Part shown: positions 7,105-16,766 of the stretch, piece by piece | How positions within the stretch are numbered: the first letter of the stretch is position 1 | Layout of the letters: every line of letters starts with the position of its first letter | Assembly: GCA_023379935.1 (NCBI GenBank) | Contig: JAMCPD010000012.1 | Location: forward strand, 62,001 to 126,000 | Source: Actinomycetota bacterium | GTDB taxonomy: Bacteria > Actinomycetota > Acidimicrobiia > Acidimicrobiales > JAMCPD01 | Reading direction: 5' to 3' | DNA length: 64,000 nucleotides | The notes under the pieces: model-generated | The model's input: the letters and a program-made list of their open reading frames with translations, nothing else | What the model was told of the DNA's origin: nothing | The model's database searches: none | Translations under genes and position numbers: made by a program

Positions 7105-8883
7105 TCAAAGACCTTTGATCCTACCGGCCTTAGCGCCACCTCCCGCTCCACCAGCTCCACCAGCTCCCGGCCCGCCAACTCCCGGCCCGCCACCCTTCTT
7201 GCGGTTACCTCCAAAACCACCAAACCCGGATGTAGCTGAAGGAAGAGGAGTCTTGGCGTTGGCCAATATGACCTGATCCCCTGCTGATAGTCCACTTTCA
7301 ACTTGTGTAAAAACAGCATCGCTAGCTCCGATTACAACCTTTTGTCGTATCTTGTGCCCATCTTTTAGAACATAGACAAAGTTGCGTGCGCCAACAGTAT
7401 GAACAGCGCTTGTTGGCACAACAAGAACATTTGAAACCTGTTTGACGATAAAAGCAATTTGGGCACTTTCACCGGTAAACAGTTTTATGCTCGGTGGATC
7501 ATTTATAGTTGCTGTTACCGGATAAGCAATGACACCTTGTGATAATGTTCCGACGGGTGTCACCTGGGTCACTACTCCGGGTATAGACTTTACAAAACCG
7601 GCCGGGGTGATAAACACCTTGTCTCCTGTTTGAACTTGAGATATTTGAGCATCTGATACAGAAGCAACAGCTTGAAACGCCGAAGGATTAATCAACACTA
7701 TAGCACCGGTAACGCCCCCCGAACCTGAAGAGTTTGGATTACTGCTGGCAGCAGCTGCGCCGCCGCCACCCAAGCTGCCTGAATTGGGAGTAGCTTGCTG
7801 TCCAACTGATATGTTGACCTGCCCAATTACTCCCGATGTTGGAGCGGTTATCTGAGCTTCGCTCAAGTTGGCTTGTGCTGTTTGAACCTGTGTTTGTGCT
7901 ATTTGAACCGCTGAGTTGTCCATAGAAATCTGCGCAGGAGGTGGCGGAGCGGCAAGGGCATTTTGTGCATTTACAGCATTGCTTAAAGCCAACTGAGACG
8001 TTTCAAGCTGTTCGAAGAGGGCAATAACTTGATTAGCCGCAGAATAACACGACTGCGCCTGAGTAGAAGCTTGAGTATCTGCATTTACCCAGCTCCCCGC
8101 CAAAGTGGCTTGAGAACGGTCATCAAAGCATAGAGTGGAGCCAGACGATGCAACAGTGGTGGTGGTAGAACTCACAGTGGATGAACAGTCAGTTTGCTCG
8201 TTGCTTTGGGCTTGACTAAGAGACTGCTGGGCAGCTGTTAAACTTTGGGAATCCGCATTTTCAATTTGTTGATCTAAAAGTAACACGTTTTGCAGCAAGG
8301 GAACGGTTGAATCAGATGTAGCAGAATATGCGGGAACACTCTGGCCGGCACCCGGGCCGTTATTAACATCGGCCTGATAATTGACAAGGTTTGTTTGGGC
8401 AATAGCCAATGTTTGCGTCGCGTCTTGGAGGTTGGTCGTAGCATTGGAAACGTCTAAACGGGCCGAAGCGACTGCGGCACTTGCCTGAGCTTGTTGGGCT
8501 GGTGTAGGTCCGGCAGTATCCAAGGAAAGTTTTGCTTGAGCTGAAGCGAGATTTGCTTGAGCTTGAGCCAGTGCATTTTGCAGGGAGGTGTTGTTCAAAG
8601 TGGCTAATAGCTGACCGGCTTGCACAGCTTGACCCGGTTGTACATTTACAGTCTGTACCAAACCACTAATTCCAAAGTTTAAACCTACTTCAGTTGTAGG
8701 TTCCAACAAACCTGTAGTTCCGATAGTTTGAGCAACGCTGCCAAGGTGAGCGTTGGCAAGTACATAAGATGAACTTGAAGCTCCGCTTACCCCAAACCCT
8801 ATGCCAATAACAGCTACAACTACAAGTGCAGCTACTCCAGCGCTTATAAAACGTTTCTGCCGTTTAGTCATGCGTTTAATCAT
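7105..8883 (-). CDS. HlyD/MacA-like membrane fusion protein
   Basis: Periplasmic-type adaptor of 592 residues, longer than MacA (about 370). A basic N-terminus and membrane anchor (FISAGVAALVVVAVIGIGFG, about 12-34) precede a lipoyl-like half (GLVQTVNVQPGQAVQAGQLL), a very long Ala/Gln-rich hairpin with about 150 extra residues including a Ser/Thr-rich loop with two Cys, the second lipoyl half (ITAPTSGVIGQVNISVGQQ), a beta-barrel and a C-terminal domain with VLVVPTSAVHTVGARNFVYV. The last 40 residues are Gly-rich and include a 15-bp duplication at 7164-7193. It overlaps the upstream ATPase by four bases. In a Gram-positive envelope it would bridge the permeases to the wall or outer layer. Confidence 0.88.
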   Translation of the reverse strand: MIKRMTKRQKRFISAGVAALVVVAVIGIGFGVSGASSSSYVLANAHLGSVAQTIGTTGLLEPTTEVGLNFGISGLVQTVNVQPGQAVQAGQLLATLNNTSLQNALAQAQANLASAQAKLSLDTAGPTPAQQAQASAAVASARLDVSNATTNLQDATQTLAIAQTNLVNYQADVNNGPGAGQSVPAYSATSDSTVPLLQNVLLLDQQIENADSQSLTAAQQSLSQAQSNEQTDCSSTVSSTTTTVASSGSTLCFDDRSQATLAGSWVNADTQASTQAQSCYSAANQVIALFEQLETSQLALSNAVNAQNALAAPPPPAQISMDNSAVQIAQTQVQTAQANLSEAQITAPTSGVIGQVNISVGQQATPNSGSLGGGGAAAASSNPNSSGSGGVTGAIVLINPSAFQAVASVSDAQISQVQTGDKVFITPAGFVKSIPGVVTQVTPVGTLSQGVIAYPVTATINDPPSIKLFTGESAQIAFIVKQVSNVLVVPTSAVHTVGARNFVYVLKDGHKIRQKVVIGASDAVFTQVESGLSAGDQVILANAKTPLPSATSGFGGFGGNRKKGGGPGVGGPGAGGAGGAGGGAKAGRIKGL

Positions 8884-9641
8884 GCGTTTTTGTCACCATG
8901 GTTTCCGTTTGGTTGTTCACTTTGCAAAACAACATCGTCCACAATTTCGCCATCTTTCATGCGAATCTTTCTATATGCATGTCTTGAAATGTCCTCGTCA
9001 TGTGTGGCGATCACGATAGTAACACCATCAGTTTTTTGTAACCCTGTAAGCAAAGAGATAATTTCTCCGCCGCTTTTGGAATCCAAATTACCCGTTGGCT
9101 CATCAGCAATGATTACTCGCGGTTTATTTGCAAGCGCCCTGGCAATCGCCACTCTCTGTTGCTCGCCACCGGACAAACTGGAAGGAAGATGATCCAGCCT
9201 ATGACCAAGCCCGACTTGTTCCAACAAAGCTGTAGAACGACTATCGCGCTCAGCCTTACTGACGTGATGCGGTACCATCGCAATTCCGACATTATCGCGG
9301 GCAGAAAGAGTTGGTATTAAATTGAACTGCTGAAATACATATCCAATAGTTTCACGACGCATTTTTGTTAACTCAGCATCACGCGCTGAGGTTAAGTTCT
9401 TTCCGTCAAATGCGATTGTTCCCGCAGAGGGATTATCCAAGACACCCAATAAAAGTAGTAGGGTGCTTTTGCCGGAACCACTTGGGCCTTCAATGGAAAC
9501 GACTTCACCGCTACCAATACGAAGTGTGGCCTCTTTGAGCGCATACACCTTGGTGCCACCAAATATATATGTTTTGGATACCTTATCAAGGTCATACAAT
9601 GCGGATACCATTACAGAGTTGTCATCAATAGTTGTTGTCAT
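8880..9641 (-). CDS. ABC transporter ATPase (MacB/LolD class), second copy
   Basis: ATPase of 253 residues with Walker A GPSGSGKST, Q-loop FVFQQFNLIPTLSARDNVGI, signature [16 protein letters not shown], Walker [13 protein letters not shown] and switch His in IATHDED. It is clearly distinct from the ATPase at 6343-7104 and sits next to the long FtsX permease, its probable partner. The ATG at 9641 has an AAGGA site nine bases upstream. Its stop overlaps the start of the membrane fusion protein, so one adaptor lies between two complete ATPase/permease pairs. Confidence 0.93.
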   Translation of the reverse strand: MTTTIDDNSVMVSALYDLDKVSKTYIFGGTKVYALKEATLRIGSGEVVSIEGPSGSGKSTLLLLLGVLDNPSAGTIAFDGKNLTSARDAELTKMRRETIGYVFQQFNLIPTLSARDNVGIAMVPHHVSKAERDSRSTALLEQVGLGHRLDHLPSSLSGGEQQRVAIARALANKPRVIIADEPTGNLDSKSGGEIISLLTGLQKTDGVTIVIATHDEDISRHAYRKIRMKDGEIVDDVVLQSEQPNGNHGDKNA

Positions 9642-9700
9642 ATACGTTGTTCCTTTTATGTCTACGCTTATATCTATATATTTTGAAATTATTCACAAAA

Positions 9701-11566
9701 TTATCCAAGATCTCGAAGAGCAAGAGCGGGAGCGAGCCTTGCTGCTCTCCACCCCCCAATAAGTCCAGCAATAACACCACCAAGAAGTGCGGCAGCAATA
9801 CCTAAAAGAATAATAGGTATAGTCAACGGCGCTGTCATATGGATATTTGTAACGGTTGGTGCAACAGCAGATGCTGTTCGGGTATTTAGCACAGTACCGA
9901 GTGTTGATGCACCAACTTGTAAACCAGATGTAGTCGCCTGAAGGGTTGGTCCAACTAAATCAATAAGGTAAGAAACACCTATTCCAATAACCAAGCCGAA
10001 TACAGCACCAACTATACCAATCCCAATGGTTTCTGCCATAATTTGTCTCACTACTTGAGCGCGAGTCCATCCCATTGCACGAAGTGAACCAATTTCTCGA
10101 ACACGTTTTCCGATACTGGATGAGGTAAGCAAAATTGCAATAAGAAATGAAGCAATCAATACAATAATCGCCAAGGCCAAACCAAGTGATGACGCAAGAG
10201 TATGAGCATCACTCAAGCTTCCGGTTACCTGATCATCCAGACTCTTGGCTGTCAATACTTGTGCACCGGGAAGTTGGGTTTGAATTTCTTTGGCAACAGC
10301 ACCGACATCAGCTGCATTTTTCGCATTCACCAATACTTCGTTAATACGGTTAGGTTGAGTGGAGATCCCCTGCAATGTCGTTAGATCAAAATAAATATCA
10401 GACACATTACCTGTGAGTGTAGGTGCGACAAGTCCAACAATTTTATATGATGCTGCGTTGATGAATAGGTTTTCACCGACTTTTAACGATTTTGTGTTAG
10501 CATATGCTGTATTTACCAGTACTTCATCGGCCGGTGTCTTTGTAAACCAGGTTCCTTTTGTAACTTGTGCGCGAGTAATCACACCAATATTTGGAAAGTT
10601 AGGATTAACCCCGGCAACAGTATAACTTTGTGTTTGTGTATTGGTAGTTGGCGGATTAACTATTTGGGAAATTGTTTGTGACGGTTCTACAACCTGCTGC
10701 ACGTAAGAAAGGTATGAAGCCGGAAGGCATTTATCCAAAATAGACTGAAATGCCGTACCACCTGGACCGCCTAAGCCCCGGCCTATGAAGAAGCCACCCC
10801 CACCTGCTCCACCCCCAGCACCTGCTCCACCCCCAGCACCTGCTGACGGAAAAGTTGGATGAGTGCCTGCGGGTGGAGGTGTAATTCCCCCGGTCGCTTG
10901 AAACTGCTGCACCAGACAGGTTCTAAGTGCCGATTGTTGCGCAGCTGTCAATGTTGGAGGAGCACTGTTGACGTTGATTGTTTTGCTCTGTGTTGACAAA
11001 GTCGCAATAATCTTTGGCACAGTGCCGGTCTCATGAATGCCTTGAAGAGTTAATGCCCCTACCGCACTTTGAACACCCTTAATTTTCTGAACATCTGCAA
11101 CTGCTGCAGATGGAAATGTAATTAATGTTCCGGGGACAAAGAAATCATGCGTAAACTTTGTACCCGGAGGCCCAAGTTTGGCAAGATCTGTTAGTACCGA
11201 ACTGTCACTACTTAGTAGTGCCTGCTGATCTTGTGAATTTAGCAGTTCAGCTGCTCGCCCACCGGCAAAAAACCCGCCCCCCTGACCACCACGTAAAGGA
11301 ACAGTTGTTGAAGTTGCTGTTGATGAGTTGGCGGATGCAGAAGCTGTTGCAGCAGTTGTTGGAGCAACCGTTCTCGTAATAATAATACTGGTCCCGACTG
11401 TGCCAAGCGGTGAAAGTAGCTTATTTTGTTCCACACTTAAACCGTTTGAAACACCGACAATACCCATCACAAGACCAACGCCTGCAGCCAAGCCACACGC
11501 GGTCATCAATGTTCTTCCGCTACGCCGCCTAAGCTCATTCCACAAATAACCCGGCGTAAATATCAT
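9701..11566 (-). CDS. FtsX-like ABC permease with large Gly-rich extracytoplasmic domain
   Basis: Membrane permease of about 621 residues. One N-terminal membrane segment (RTLMTACGLAAGVGLVMGIV) is followed by about 370 extracytoplasmic residues with a Gly/Ala-rich segment containing an 18-bp tandem duplication at 10801-10836, then three membrane segments with the SIGKRVREIGSLRAMGWTRA coupling motif. The start is placed at the ATG at 11566 because AAGGAG lies about ten bases upstream; a TTG at 11608 is in frame but has no ribosome-binding site. It is the first gene of the export operon and faces the response-regulator promoter. Confidence 0.88.
   Translation of the reverse strand: MIFTPGYLWNELRRRSGRTLMTACGLAAGVGLVMGIVGVSNGLSVEQNKLLSPLGTVGTSIIITRTVAPTTAATASASANSSTATSTTVPLRGGQGGGFFAGGRAAELLNSQDQQALLSSDSSVLTDLAKLGPPGTKFTHDFFVPGTLITFPSAAVADVQKIKGVQSAVGALTLQGIHETGTVPKIIATLSTQSKTINVNSAPPTLTAAQQSALRTCLVQQFQATGGITPPPAGTHPTFPSAGAGGGAGAGGGAGGGGFFIGRGLGGPGGTAFQSILDKCLPASYLSYVQQVVEPSQTISQIVNPPTTNTQTQSYTVAGVNPNFPNIGVITRAQVTKGTWFTKTPADEVLVNTAYANTKSLKVGENLFINAASYKIVGLVAPTLTGNVSDIYFDLTTLQGISTQPNRINEVLVNAKNAADVGAVAKEIQTQLPGAQVLTAKSLDDQVTGSLSDAHTLASSLGLALAIIVLIASFLIAILLTSSSIGKRVREIGSLRAMGWTRAQVVRQIMAETIGIGIVGAVFGLVIGIGVSYLIDLVGPTLQATTSGLQVGASTLGTVLNTRTASAVAPTVTNIHMTAPLTIPIILLGIAAALLGGVIAGLIGGWRAARLAPALALRDLG
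10801..10836. repeat. 18-bp tandem duplication in the FtsX-like permease gene
   Basis: CACCTGCTCCACCCCCAG occurs at 10801-10818 and 10819-10836, followed by a partial third unit. It encodes Gly/Ala-rich residues on the minus strand. Confidence 0.9.
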
Positions 11567-11614
11567 TAGGCGCATTCTCCTTCGTTTGAGTCCATCTACT
11601 TGTTTCAATTTTGG

Positions 11615-11648
11615 TAACTTTAAAGTTAAGTATGGAGCATTAGCATTA
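11615..11648. promoter_or_regulatory. Palindrome and direct hexamer repeat between export operon and two-component genes
   Basis: TAACTTTAAAGTTA at 11615-11628 is a perfect 14-bp palindrome, and GCATTA occurs twice in direct tandem at 11637-11648. OmpR-class regulators commonly bind short direct repeats near their own and target promoters, so these are candidate sites for the adjacent response regulator. Binding is inferred from position only. Confidence 0.35.
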
Positions 11649-11744
11649 ACAATGTGTGAGAAAAACCCTAAAAAATGGTAAGAAAACTGTATTTACCCTT
11701 ATTCCTCTGGCTATTGACCTACCAAAGGCGCGACACTTAGAATA

Positions 11745-12431
11745 ATGGAAACAGTACACATACTTGTTGTTGATGATGATCCCGCTATAAGACGATCTTT
11801 AAATCGTGCTTTGAAATTAGAAGGCTACGAAGTGGACACAGCGGTTGACGGTCAAACCGCACTGGATCAACTGACTACAAATACTTATAATGCCATAATT
11901 TTGGATGTCCTAATGCCCGGTATTGACGGGTTGGAAGTATGCAGGCGTCTAAGAAACGTACAGGACGAAACCCCAATTCTTATGCTCACAGCGCTTGATG
12001 CCGTCTCGGACAGAGTAACGGGTCTTGACATAGGGGCAGATGACTACCTGCCAAAACCGTTTGCCTTAGCTGAGTTGTTGGCCAGAGTTAGAGCCTTGCT
12101 CCGCCGCCGGGTAAATGAGGGCACCGATTCTGCTGTAATGGCCTTTTCCGACCTGAGCATTGATCTTGGGTCATACCAAGTCAAACGGGGAAATCGGGCT
12201 TTAGCTCTGACCAGAACCGAGTTCAGCCTCTTGGAGTTGTTTTTGCGTAATCCGAAACAAGTACTTCCCAAGGAGGTTATATGCGATCGAATATGGGGTT
12301 GGATAGATCGTTCAACTTCTAATTCTTTGGAGGTTTACATAGGATATTTAAGAAAAAAGCTTGAAGAAGGGGGGGAACCTAGACTGATTCACACGATCAG
12401 AGGAGTGGGATATATATTAAAAGAAACTTGA
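11745..12431 (+). CDS. OmpR/PhoB-family response regulator
   Basis: DNA-binding response regulator of 228 residues. The receiver domain (about 1-120) has the acidic cluster at residues 10-12, the phospho-acceptor Asp54 in IILDVLMPG, the conserved Thr in LMLTALD and the Lys in YLPKPFA. The winged-helix output domain (about 135-228) contains [20 protein letters not shown] and ends with [10 protein letters not shown]. The closest known type is the actinobacterial MprA/PrrA/TcrA group. The stop overlaps the TTG start of the kinase by four bases, so they are co-translated. The gene is divergent from the double ABC export operon, which it probably regulates. Confidence 0.93.
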   Translation: METVHILVVDDDPAIRRSLNRALKLEGYEVDTAVDGQTALDQLTTNTYNAIILDVLMPGIDGLEVCRRLRNVQDETPILMLTALDAVSDRVTGLDIGADDYLPKPFALAELLARVRALLRRRVNEGTDSAVMAFSDLSIDLGSYQVKRGNRALALTRTEFSLLELFLRNPKQVLPKEVICDRIWGWIDRSTSNSLEVYIGYLRKKLEEGGEPRLIHTIRGVGYILKET

Positions 12432-13801
12432 CTCAGAAGGTCACATTTAGCACTCGTTTGGTGTTGGCGGCGACTATATCTACATGTGTAATAGTCATCT
12501 TCACATCTATTGCCGCATTAGTCGTAATACGCCATGAAGTTTACCTGCCGGTCAACTCAAGACTTAATTATACTGCAAATTTGTTGGTTCATTTCGCGCA
12601 AAGAGGACGATACCCGTTTCTCAAGAAAATCGAAGGTCCTTTTTCTCCCATAAGCCAACTAATTACGCCAGCCGGAACAATATTGACTGACAACAGCGTA
12701 CCAATACCTGTAACAAAAGGCATACAAGCTGTATTGAACGGCACCGAAAACTCATACAGCGCCAATACGACATATCAAGGTTCGCCAATACGACTGCTGG
12801 CGTTACCGGTTCCAAACGGTGGTGCCGTGGTGGTTGGAACACCCATAACAGCAGTGCTGAATCAAATGCATAACCTACAGCATCTGATCATATTTATAGC
12901 GTTATCCGGAATAGTTCTTGCCGGGTTGCTTGGATGGCTCGTAGCAAGAGCGGCACTGCAACCTTTACGAAAACTGGCAACCACAGTTGAAAGAGTTTCT
13001 CAAACAATGGATCTATCACAACGGGTAGATGTTACAACCAAGGATGAGCTGGGAGGTTTGGCCTCTAACTTCAACCAACTGCTCCAAGCGTTGGAACAAT
13101 CAACTACCAGACAACGCCAACTGGTTCAAGATGCAGCTCATGAACTACGTACACCCTTGACAAGCCTGCGCACCAATACAGAGCTGATCAACAGACTGGG
13201 CGAGATGGACATTAAAGAACAGCAGCAACTCTCATCTGATGTACTGGCACAACTCGAAGAGCTAAGCGTTTTGGTCAACGACTTGGTGGTATTGGCACGG
13301 GAAGAAGAACCCTCGCATCCAAGCAAGGATTTTCGCTTGGATGCTCTGGTATCCGATGCGTTAGAACGCGCCCAGTCGCATGCACGTATAAAAGAATGTA
13401 CGTTTTCATATACCTCTCAACCCTGTTGGATACACGGCATACCTGAACGACTTATGCGAGCCATATCAAATGTATTGGATAACGCTATCAAGTGGAGTCA
13501 TCGGGGAGGCACCATACAGGTATGCTGCCAAAACGGAAATGTGTCGGTAAGGGACTATGGAGCCGGTATAACTGAGGAGGATTTGCCTCATGTTTTTGAT
13601 CGGTTTTACCGGGCAACCAGCGCAAGAGAACTGCCCGGTTCAGGACTCGGGCTGGCGATTGTAAAACAAATCGTAGAAGAGAATAAGGGAAAAGTCAGTA
13701 TATATTCACCACCTCTGGTTGAAGAAAAGAACGGGGGTGGGAACGAACAGGGTACTTTGGTGATTATAGAGCTGGTAACCACAAAAGCCACCAAGGACTA
13801 G
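12428..13801 (+). CDS. Membrane sensor histidine kinase
   Basis: Sensor kinase of 457 residues partnered with the overlapping response regulator. Membrane segments lie at about 11-34 and 153-174 and bracket an extracytoplasmic sensor of about 115 residues with no recognised fold. A HAMP linker (about 175-225) leads to the HisKA box [16 protein letters not shown] with His238 as phospho-site, then the ATPase domain with the N-box [19 protein letters not shown] and [12 protein letters not shown]. The start codon is TTG inside the regulator stop. The genomic position suggests it senses envelope stress or an exported substrate of the ABC cassette, which is inference. Confidence 0.92.
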   Translation: MTQKVTFSTRLVLAATISTCVIVIFTSIAALVVIRHEVYLPVNSRLNYTANLLVHFAQRGRYPFLKKIEGPFSPISQLITPAGTILTDNSVPIPVTKGIQAVLNGTENSYSANTTYQGSPIRLLALPVPNGGAVVVGTPITAVLNQMHNLQHLIIFIALSGIVLAGLLGWLVARAALQPLRKLATTVERVSQTMDLSQRVDVTTKDELGGLASNFNQLLQALEQSTTRQRQLVQDAAHELRTPLTSLRTNTELINRLGEMDIKEQQQLSSDVLAQLEELSVLVNDLVVLAREEEPSHPSKDFRLDALVSDALERAQSHARIKECTFSYTSQPCWIHGIPERLMRAISNVLDNAIKWSHRGGTIQVCCQNGNVSVRDYGAGITEEDLPHVFDRFYRATSARELPGSGLGLAIVKQIVEENKGKVSIYSPPLVEEKNGGGNEQGTLVIIELVTTKATKD

Positions 13802-13830
13802 AGTTTTATGAAAAAGACTGATCGGCAGTT

Positions 13831-14334
13831 TCAGGTATGTTCCAATGGGTGATCGCAAGCACGAGCCTTCAAAGCCATATCTCGGCTTAGTGCATCAAGG
13901 CGGTCTGCAATATCGGGATCTAAAAGCCCAAGAATGCGTCCGGCCATTATCCCTGCATTGTAAGCTCCATCAATGGCCATAGTGGCTACAGGAACACCGG
14001 AGGGCATCTGAGCAATTGAAAGCAGCGAATCAATCCCATCAAGCTTTGAAAGGGAAACAGGGACACCGATAACGGGGAGCGTGGTAGCAGATGCCAACAT
14101 ACCGGGGAGAGCGGCCGCACCACCGGCGCCGGCTATCAGCACGCGCAAACCGCGTTCTTTGGCACCGACAGCATAGTCTAACATGTCGTTGGGTGTTCTG
14201 TGCGCGGAAATCACACGAACCTCATAAGGTATGCCAAGTTCATCTAAAACCTCTGCTGCTGGAGTCATCGTGTCGAGATCAGAACGACTACCCATCACAA
14301 TGCTGACAAGGGGGGCGAAAGGAGCGGTACTCAT
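13831..14334 (-). CDS. purE: N5-carboxyaminoimidazole ribonucleotide mutase
   Basis: Purine biosynthesis enzyme converting N5-CAIR to CAIR. It has 167 residues, class I length. The conserved blocks are [33 protein letters not shown] with the catalytic His, [16 protein letters not shown] and the [20 protein letters not shown]-type segment with [13 protein letters not shown]. No purK lies beside it in this window. It is convergent with the histidine kinase, with 29 bases between the stops. Confidence 0.96.
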   Translation of the reverse strand: MSTAPFAPLVSIVMGSRSDLDTMTPAAEVLDELGIPYEVRVISAHRTPNDMLDYAVGAKERGLRVLIAGAGGAAALPGMLASATTLPVIGVPVSLSKLDGIDSLLSIAQMPSGVPVATMAIDGAYNAGIMAGRILGLLDPDIADRLDALSRDMALKARACDHPLEHT

Positions 14335-14413
14335 ATGATTTTACTTTACTATACTGTTACAATGAATACAAGATTGCAGTACGTTATTGATCGAGACTTG
14401 GGAAATCAGAAAA

Positions 14414-15592
14414 ATGCAGTTTTCACTACCGGATGACAACGATCCGAGAAGACTTGAGGTACGCGAATGGATACAGTCCCATCCGTCGCCATCAGCAGGT
14501 CAGCTGGCGGAATCGGGATATGTGGTGCCCCATTGGCCACGGCCTTGGGGATTAGATGCCGATCCGATAACTCAGCTTGTTATTGACGATGAACTGAAGC
14601 GTGCCAACATTCGCAGGCCGTTTAACCCAATAGGAATCGGATGGTTGGGCCCGACCATAATTAAGGGGGGAACACAAGCTCAGCGTGAACGCTACCTGTA
14701 TCCCATGCTAGCTGGCGAAGAATTGTGGTGTCAGTTGTTCAGCGAGCCTTCAGCCGGGTCAGATCTTGCCTCATTGACAACACAAGCCGTCCCCGACAAA
14801 GATGTGTATATCATAAACGGGTCCAAGATCTGGACCACCTTTGCCCATGTGGCAAAATTCGGGGTTTTACTTGCCCGAACAAATCCTGATGCTCCAAAGC
14901 ATGAAGGAATTTCTTATTTCATCTGTCCAATGGATGCAAAAGGAATTACCATACGGACAATCAGGGACATGACTGGGAGGGAGAGCTTCAATGAGGTCTT
15001 CTTTGACGATGTGCGTATACCCAAAGAAAATCTCGTGGGAGAAGAGAACAGGGGCTGGGAGATAGCAAAAACCACTCTGTCAAATGAGCGAGTATCCCTT
15101 TCTCGTGAAGGGGTGATGTGGGGAGCCGGACCTACATCATACGATCTGATTGAGTTGGTGCGAGGAGTTGATGGCGAAAAGATAACAGACCCGCTACTTA
15201 GACAGCGTATTGCTTCAATCTACATCAAAGAAGAGATATTGAGGGTCCTTCGACTACGCATGGTAGGGGCTCGGGTGATGGGGCACACCACGGGACCTGA
15301 AGCATCCATCCGTAAAGCTTTGGCGGATGCGCATGGTCGCAAACTCATGGAACTGGCCATGGACATAGCCAATGCCACTGGAATGATACATGGGGGAGGA
15401 CCACTTGCGGGACTGATTGGTTGGGAAAAGGGCAGTGGCGACACATGGGGCAAACACCGTACACTTGCTGCAAATGATTGGATATCAGGATTTCTATTTT
15501 CGCCTGCCCTTACTATCGGTGGCGGCACAGCTGAGGTCCAGCGCAATGTCATAGCCGAACGCATACTCGGACTGCCTCGCGATGTGGACTAA
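14414..15592 (+). CDS. Acyl-CoA dehydrogenase family protein (lacks the usual Glu base)
   Basis: Flavoprotein of about 392 residues. It shows LFSEPSAGSDLASLTTQAV, NGSKIWTTFAHVAKFGVLLA, FFDDVRIPKENLVGEENRGW and a C-terminal LTIGGGTAEVQRNVIAERIL. In the last block the position that is Glu in classical enzymes (xxEGT) is Gly (GGGT). Such Gly-Gly variants occur in FadE-type dehydrogenases that act as heterotetramers or use a Glu elsewhere. I start at the ATG at 14414 because GGGAAA lies upstream and residues before it (from a TTG at 14387) do not look like family. It stands alone between purE and the methyltransferase. Confidence 0.88.
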   Translation: MQFSLPDDNDPRRLEVREWIQSHPSPSAGQLAESGYVVPHWPRPWGLDADPITQLVIDDELKRANIRRPFNPIGIGWLGPTIIKGGTQAQRERYLYPMLAGEELWCQLFSEPSAGSDLASLTTQAVPDKDVYIINGSKIWTTFAHVAKFGVLLARTNPDAPKHEGISYFICPMDAKGITIRTIRDMTGRESFNEVFFDDVRIPKENLVGEENRGWEIAKTTLSNERVSLSREGVMWGAGPTSYDLIELVRGVDGEKITDPLLRQRIASIYIKEEILRVLRLRMVGARVMGHTTGPEASIRKALADAHGRKLMELAMDIANATGMIHGGGPLAGLIGWEKGSGDTWGKHRTLAANDWISGFLFSPALTIGGGTAEVQRNVIAERILGLPRDVD

Positions 15593-15663
15593 TATAAGAA
15601 CCGTATAATAGTTGGTCTATGCACTTGTCGGGTTTTACGTGTTACCTCGAGGCCTGTCGGTAT

Positions 15664-16527
15664 TCAACCTTCAACTTTGTCAATTCCAGCTTCTTTAACT
15701 CTCTTTCGAGTAATCTCGGCATATTCCTCGTTGATCTCGTATCCAACCCAGTGACGTCCGGTTTCAACTGCTGCAACAGCTGATGACCCGCTACCCATAA
15801 ACGGATCCAAGACTACTTCTTCCTTATAGGTATATAGATTGATGAACCGTTTAGGCAACTCAACAGGAAATGGTGCCGGGTGTCCTACCCGTTTTGCTGA
15901 TTCTGATCGAATCTCCCAGATTGACAGTGTTGCCTCCATGAACTTTTCGGCACTTATAGTTGCTTGTCCGCTGACTACCCGATCAAAACGCCCCTTTGAA
16001 AAGCATAAGCAGTACTCATGGATATCGCGAATAACTGGGTTGGAGGGAGAGCACCAACTACCCCAGGCACAGCTACCTGTCGCTCCAGCCGCCTTTTTCC
16101 AGATAATTTCCGCTCTCATATAAAAGCCGATTTTTAGCATCTGGTCAGTGATCAGATGCGACAGTGGAATATATGGACGGCGTCCGAGGTTCGCCAGATT
16201 TACAACTGCCCGCCCGCCTGGTTGTAACTTATCGTATGTCTCACGAAACACATTCCCCAGCAGGTCAAGGTAGTCCTTGAACGATACGTCGGTGTCGTAT
16301 TCCTTTCCGACATGATAGGGGGGGGAGGTCACCATCAAAGCTACGCTATTGTCTTCCAACTCATCCATCAATTCTGCTGAATGGACGAACACCTCATCAA
16401 CTTGTGAAGATTTACGAACATTCTTATCCTTAGTCTCTGTAATAGAAATAAGACTTCGCTCATAATAAGGTGTTGAATCGTGATTTTCACGATGTCCAAT
16501 ACCAAAACTTGATGTCTTTGTCGCCAT
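15664..16527 (-). CDS. Orphan beta-class DNA methyltransferase (probable N4-cytosine)
   Basis: Site-specific DNA methyltransferase of 287 residues using S-adenosylmethionine. The catalytic motif IV is TSPPY at about residues 68-72, typical of N4-cytosine and some N6-adenine enzymes. The target region and motif X precede motif I, DPFMGSGSSAVAAVETGRHW, at the C-terminus, which is the beta-class order. YEINEEYAEITRKRV closes the SAM fold. AAGGAGAAA precedes the ATG. No endonuclease gene lies on either side, so it appears to be a solitary enzyme, perhaps regulatory or a restriction-modification relic. Its target sequence cannot be predicted. Confidence 0.88.
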   Translation of the reverse strand: MATKTSSFGIGHRENHDSTPYYERSLISITETKDKNVRKSSQVDEVFVHSAELMDELEDNSVALMVTSPPYHVGKEYDTDVSFKDYLDLLGNVFRETYDKLQPGGRAVVNLANLGRRPYIPLSHLITDQMLKIGFYMRAEIIWKKAAGATGSCAWGSWCSPSNPVIRDIHEYCLCFSKGRFDRVVSGQATISAEKFMEATLSIWEIRSESAKRVGHPAPFPVELPKRFINLYTYKEEVVLDPFMGSGSSAVAAVETGRHWVGYEINEEYAEITRKRVKEAGIDKVEG

Positions 16528-16766
16528 TAATACTTTCTCCTTCTTGCCTTCCCGTCATGATCTAAAGTAACCAAAAAACCAGACATTCGTTATACCACTC
16601 GTTCTGTTCCAAGTTTAATCCTAACTAATATTTGATCGTACGTGTACTTCGGATATATCAACTACTGCCAGTGGGACTAATCGTTTCAAACACAGTCATG
16701 CAAACTAAAAAGGACTATTCGACAGTAGCCCTCGGTGTCCGATTAAATCGGGTGCGCTGTAAAAAC
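16528..16766. other. Spacer without a recognisable gene
   Basis: Between the methyltransferase and the TIGR02206-like gene. It holds the methyltransferase ribosome-binding site at its left edge. No tRNA, strong hairpin or credible ORF was seen. Confidence 0.4.
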
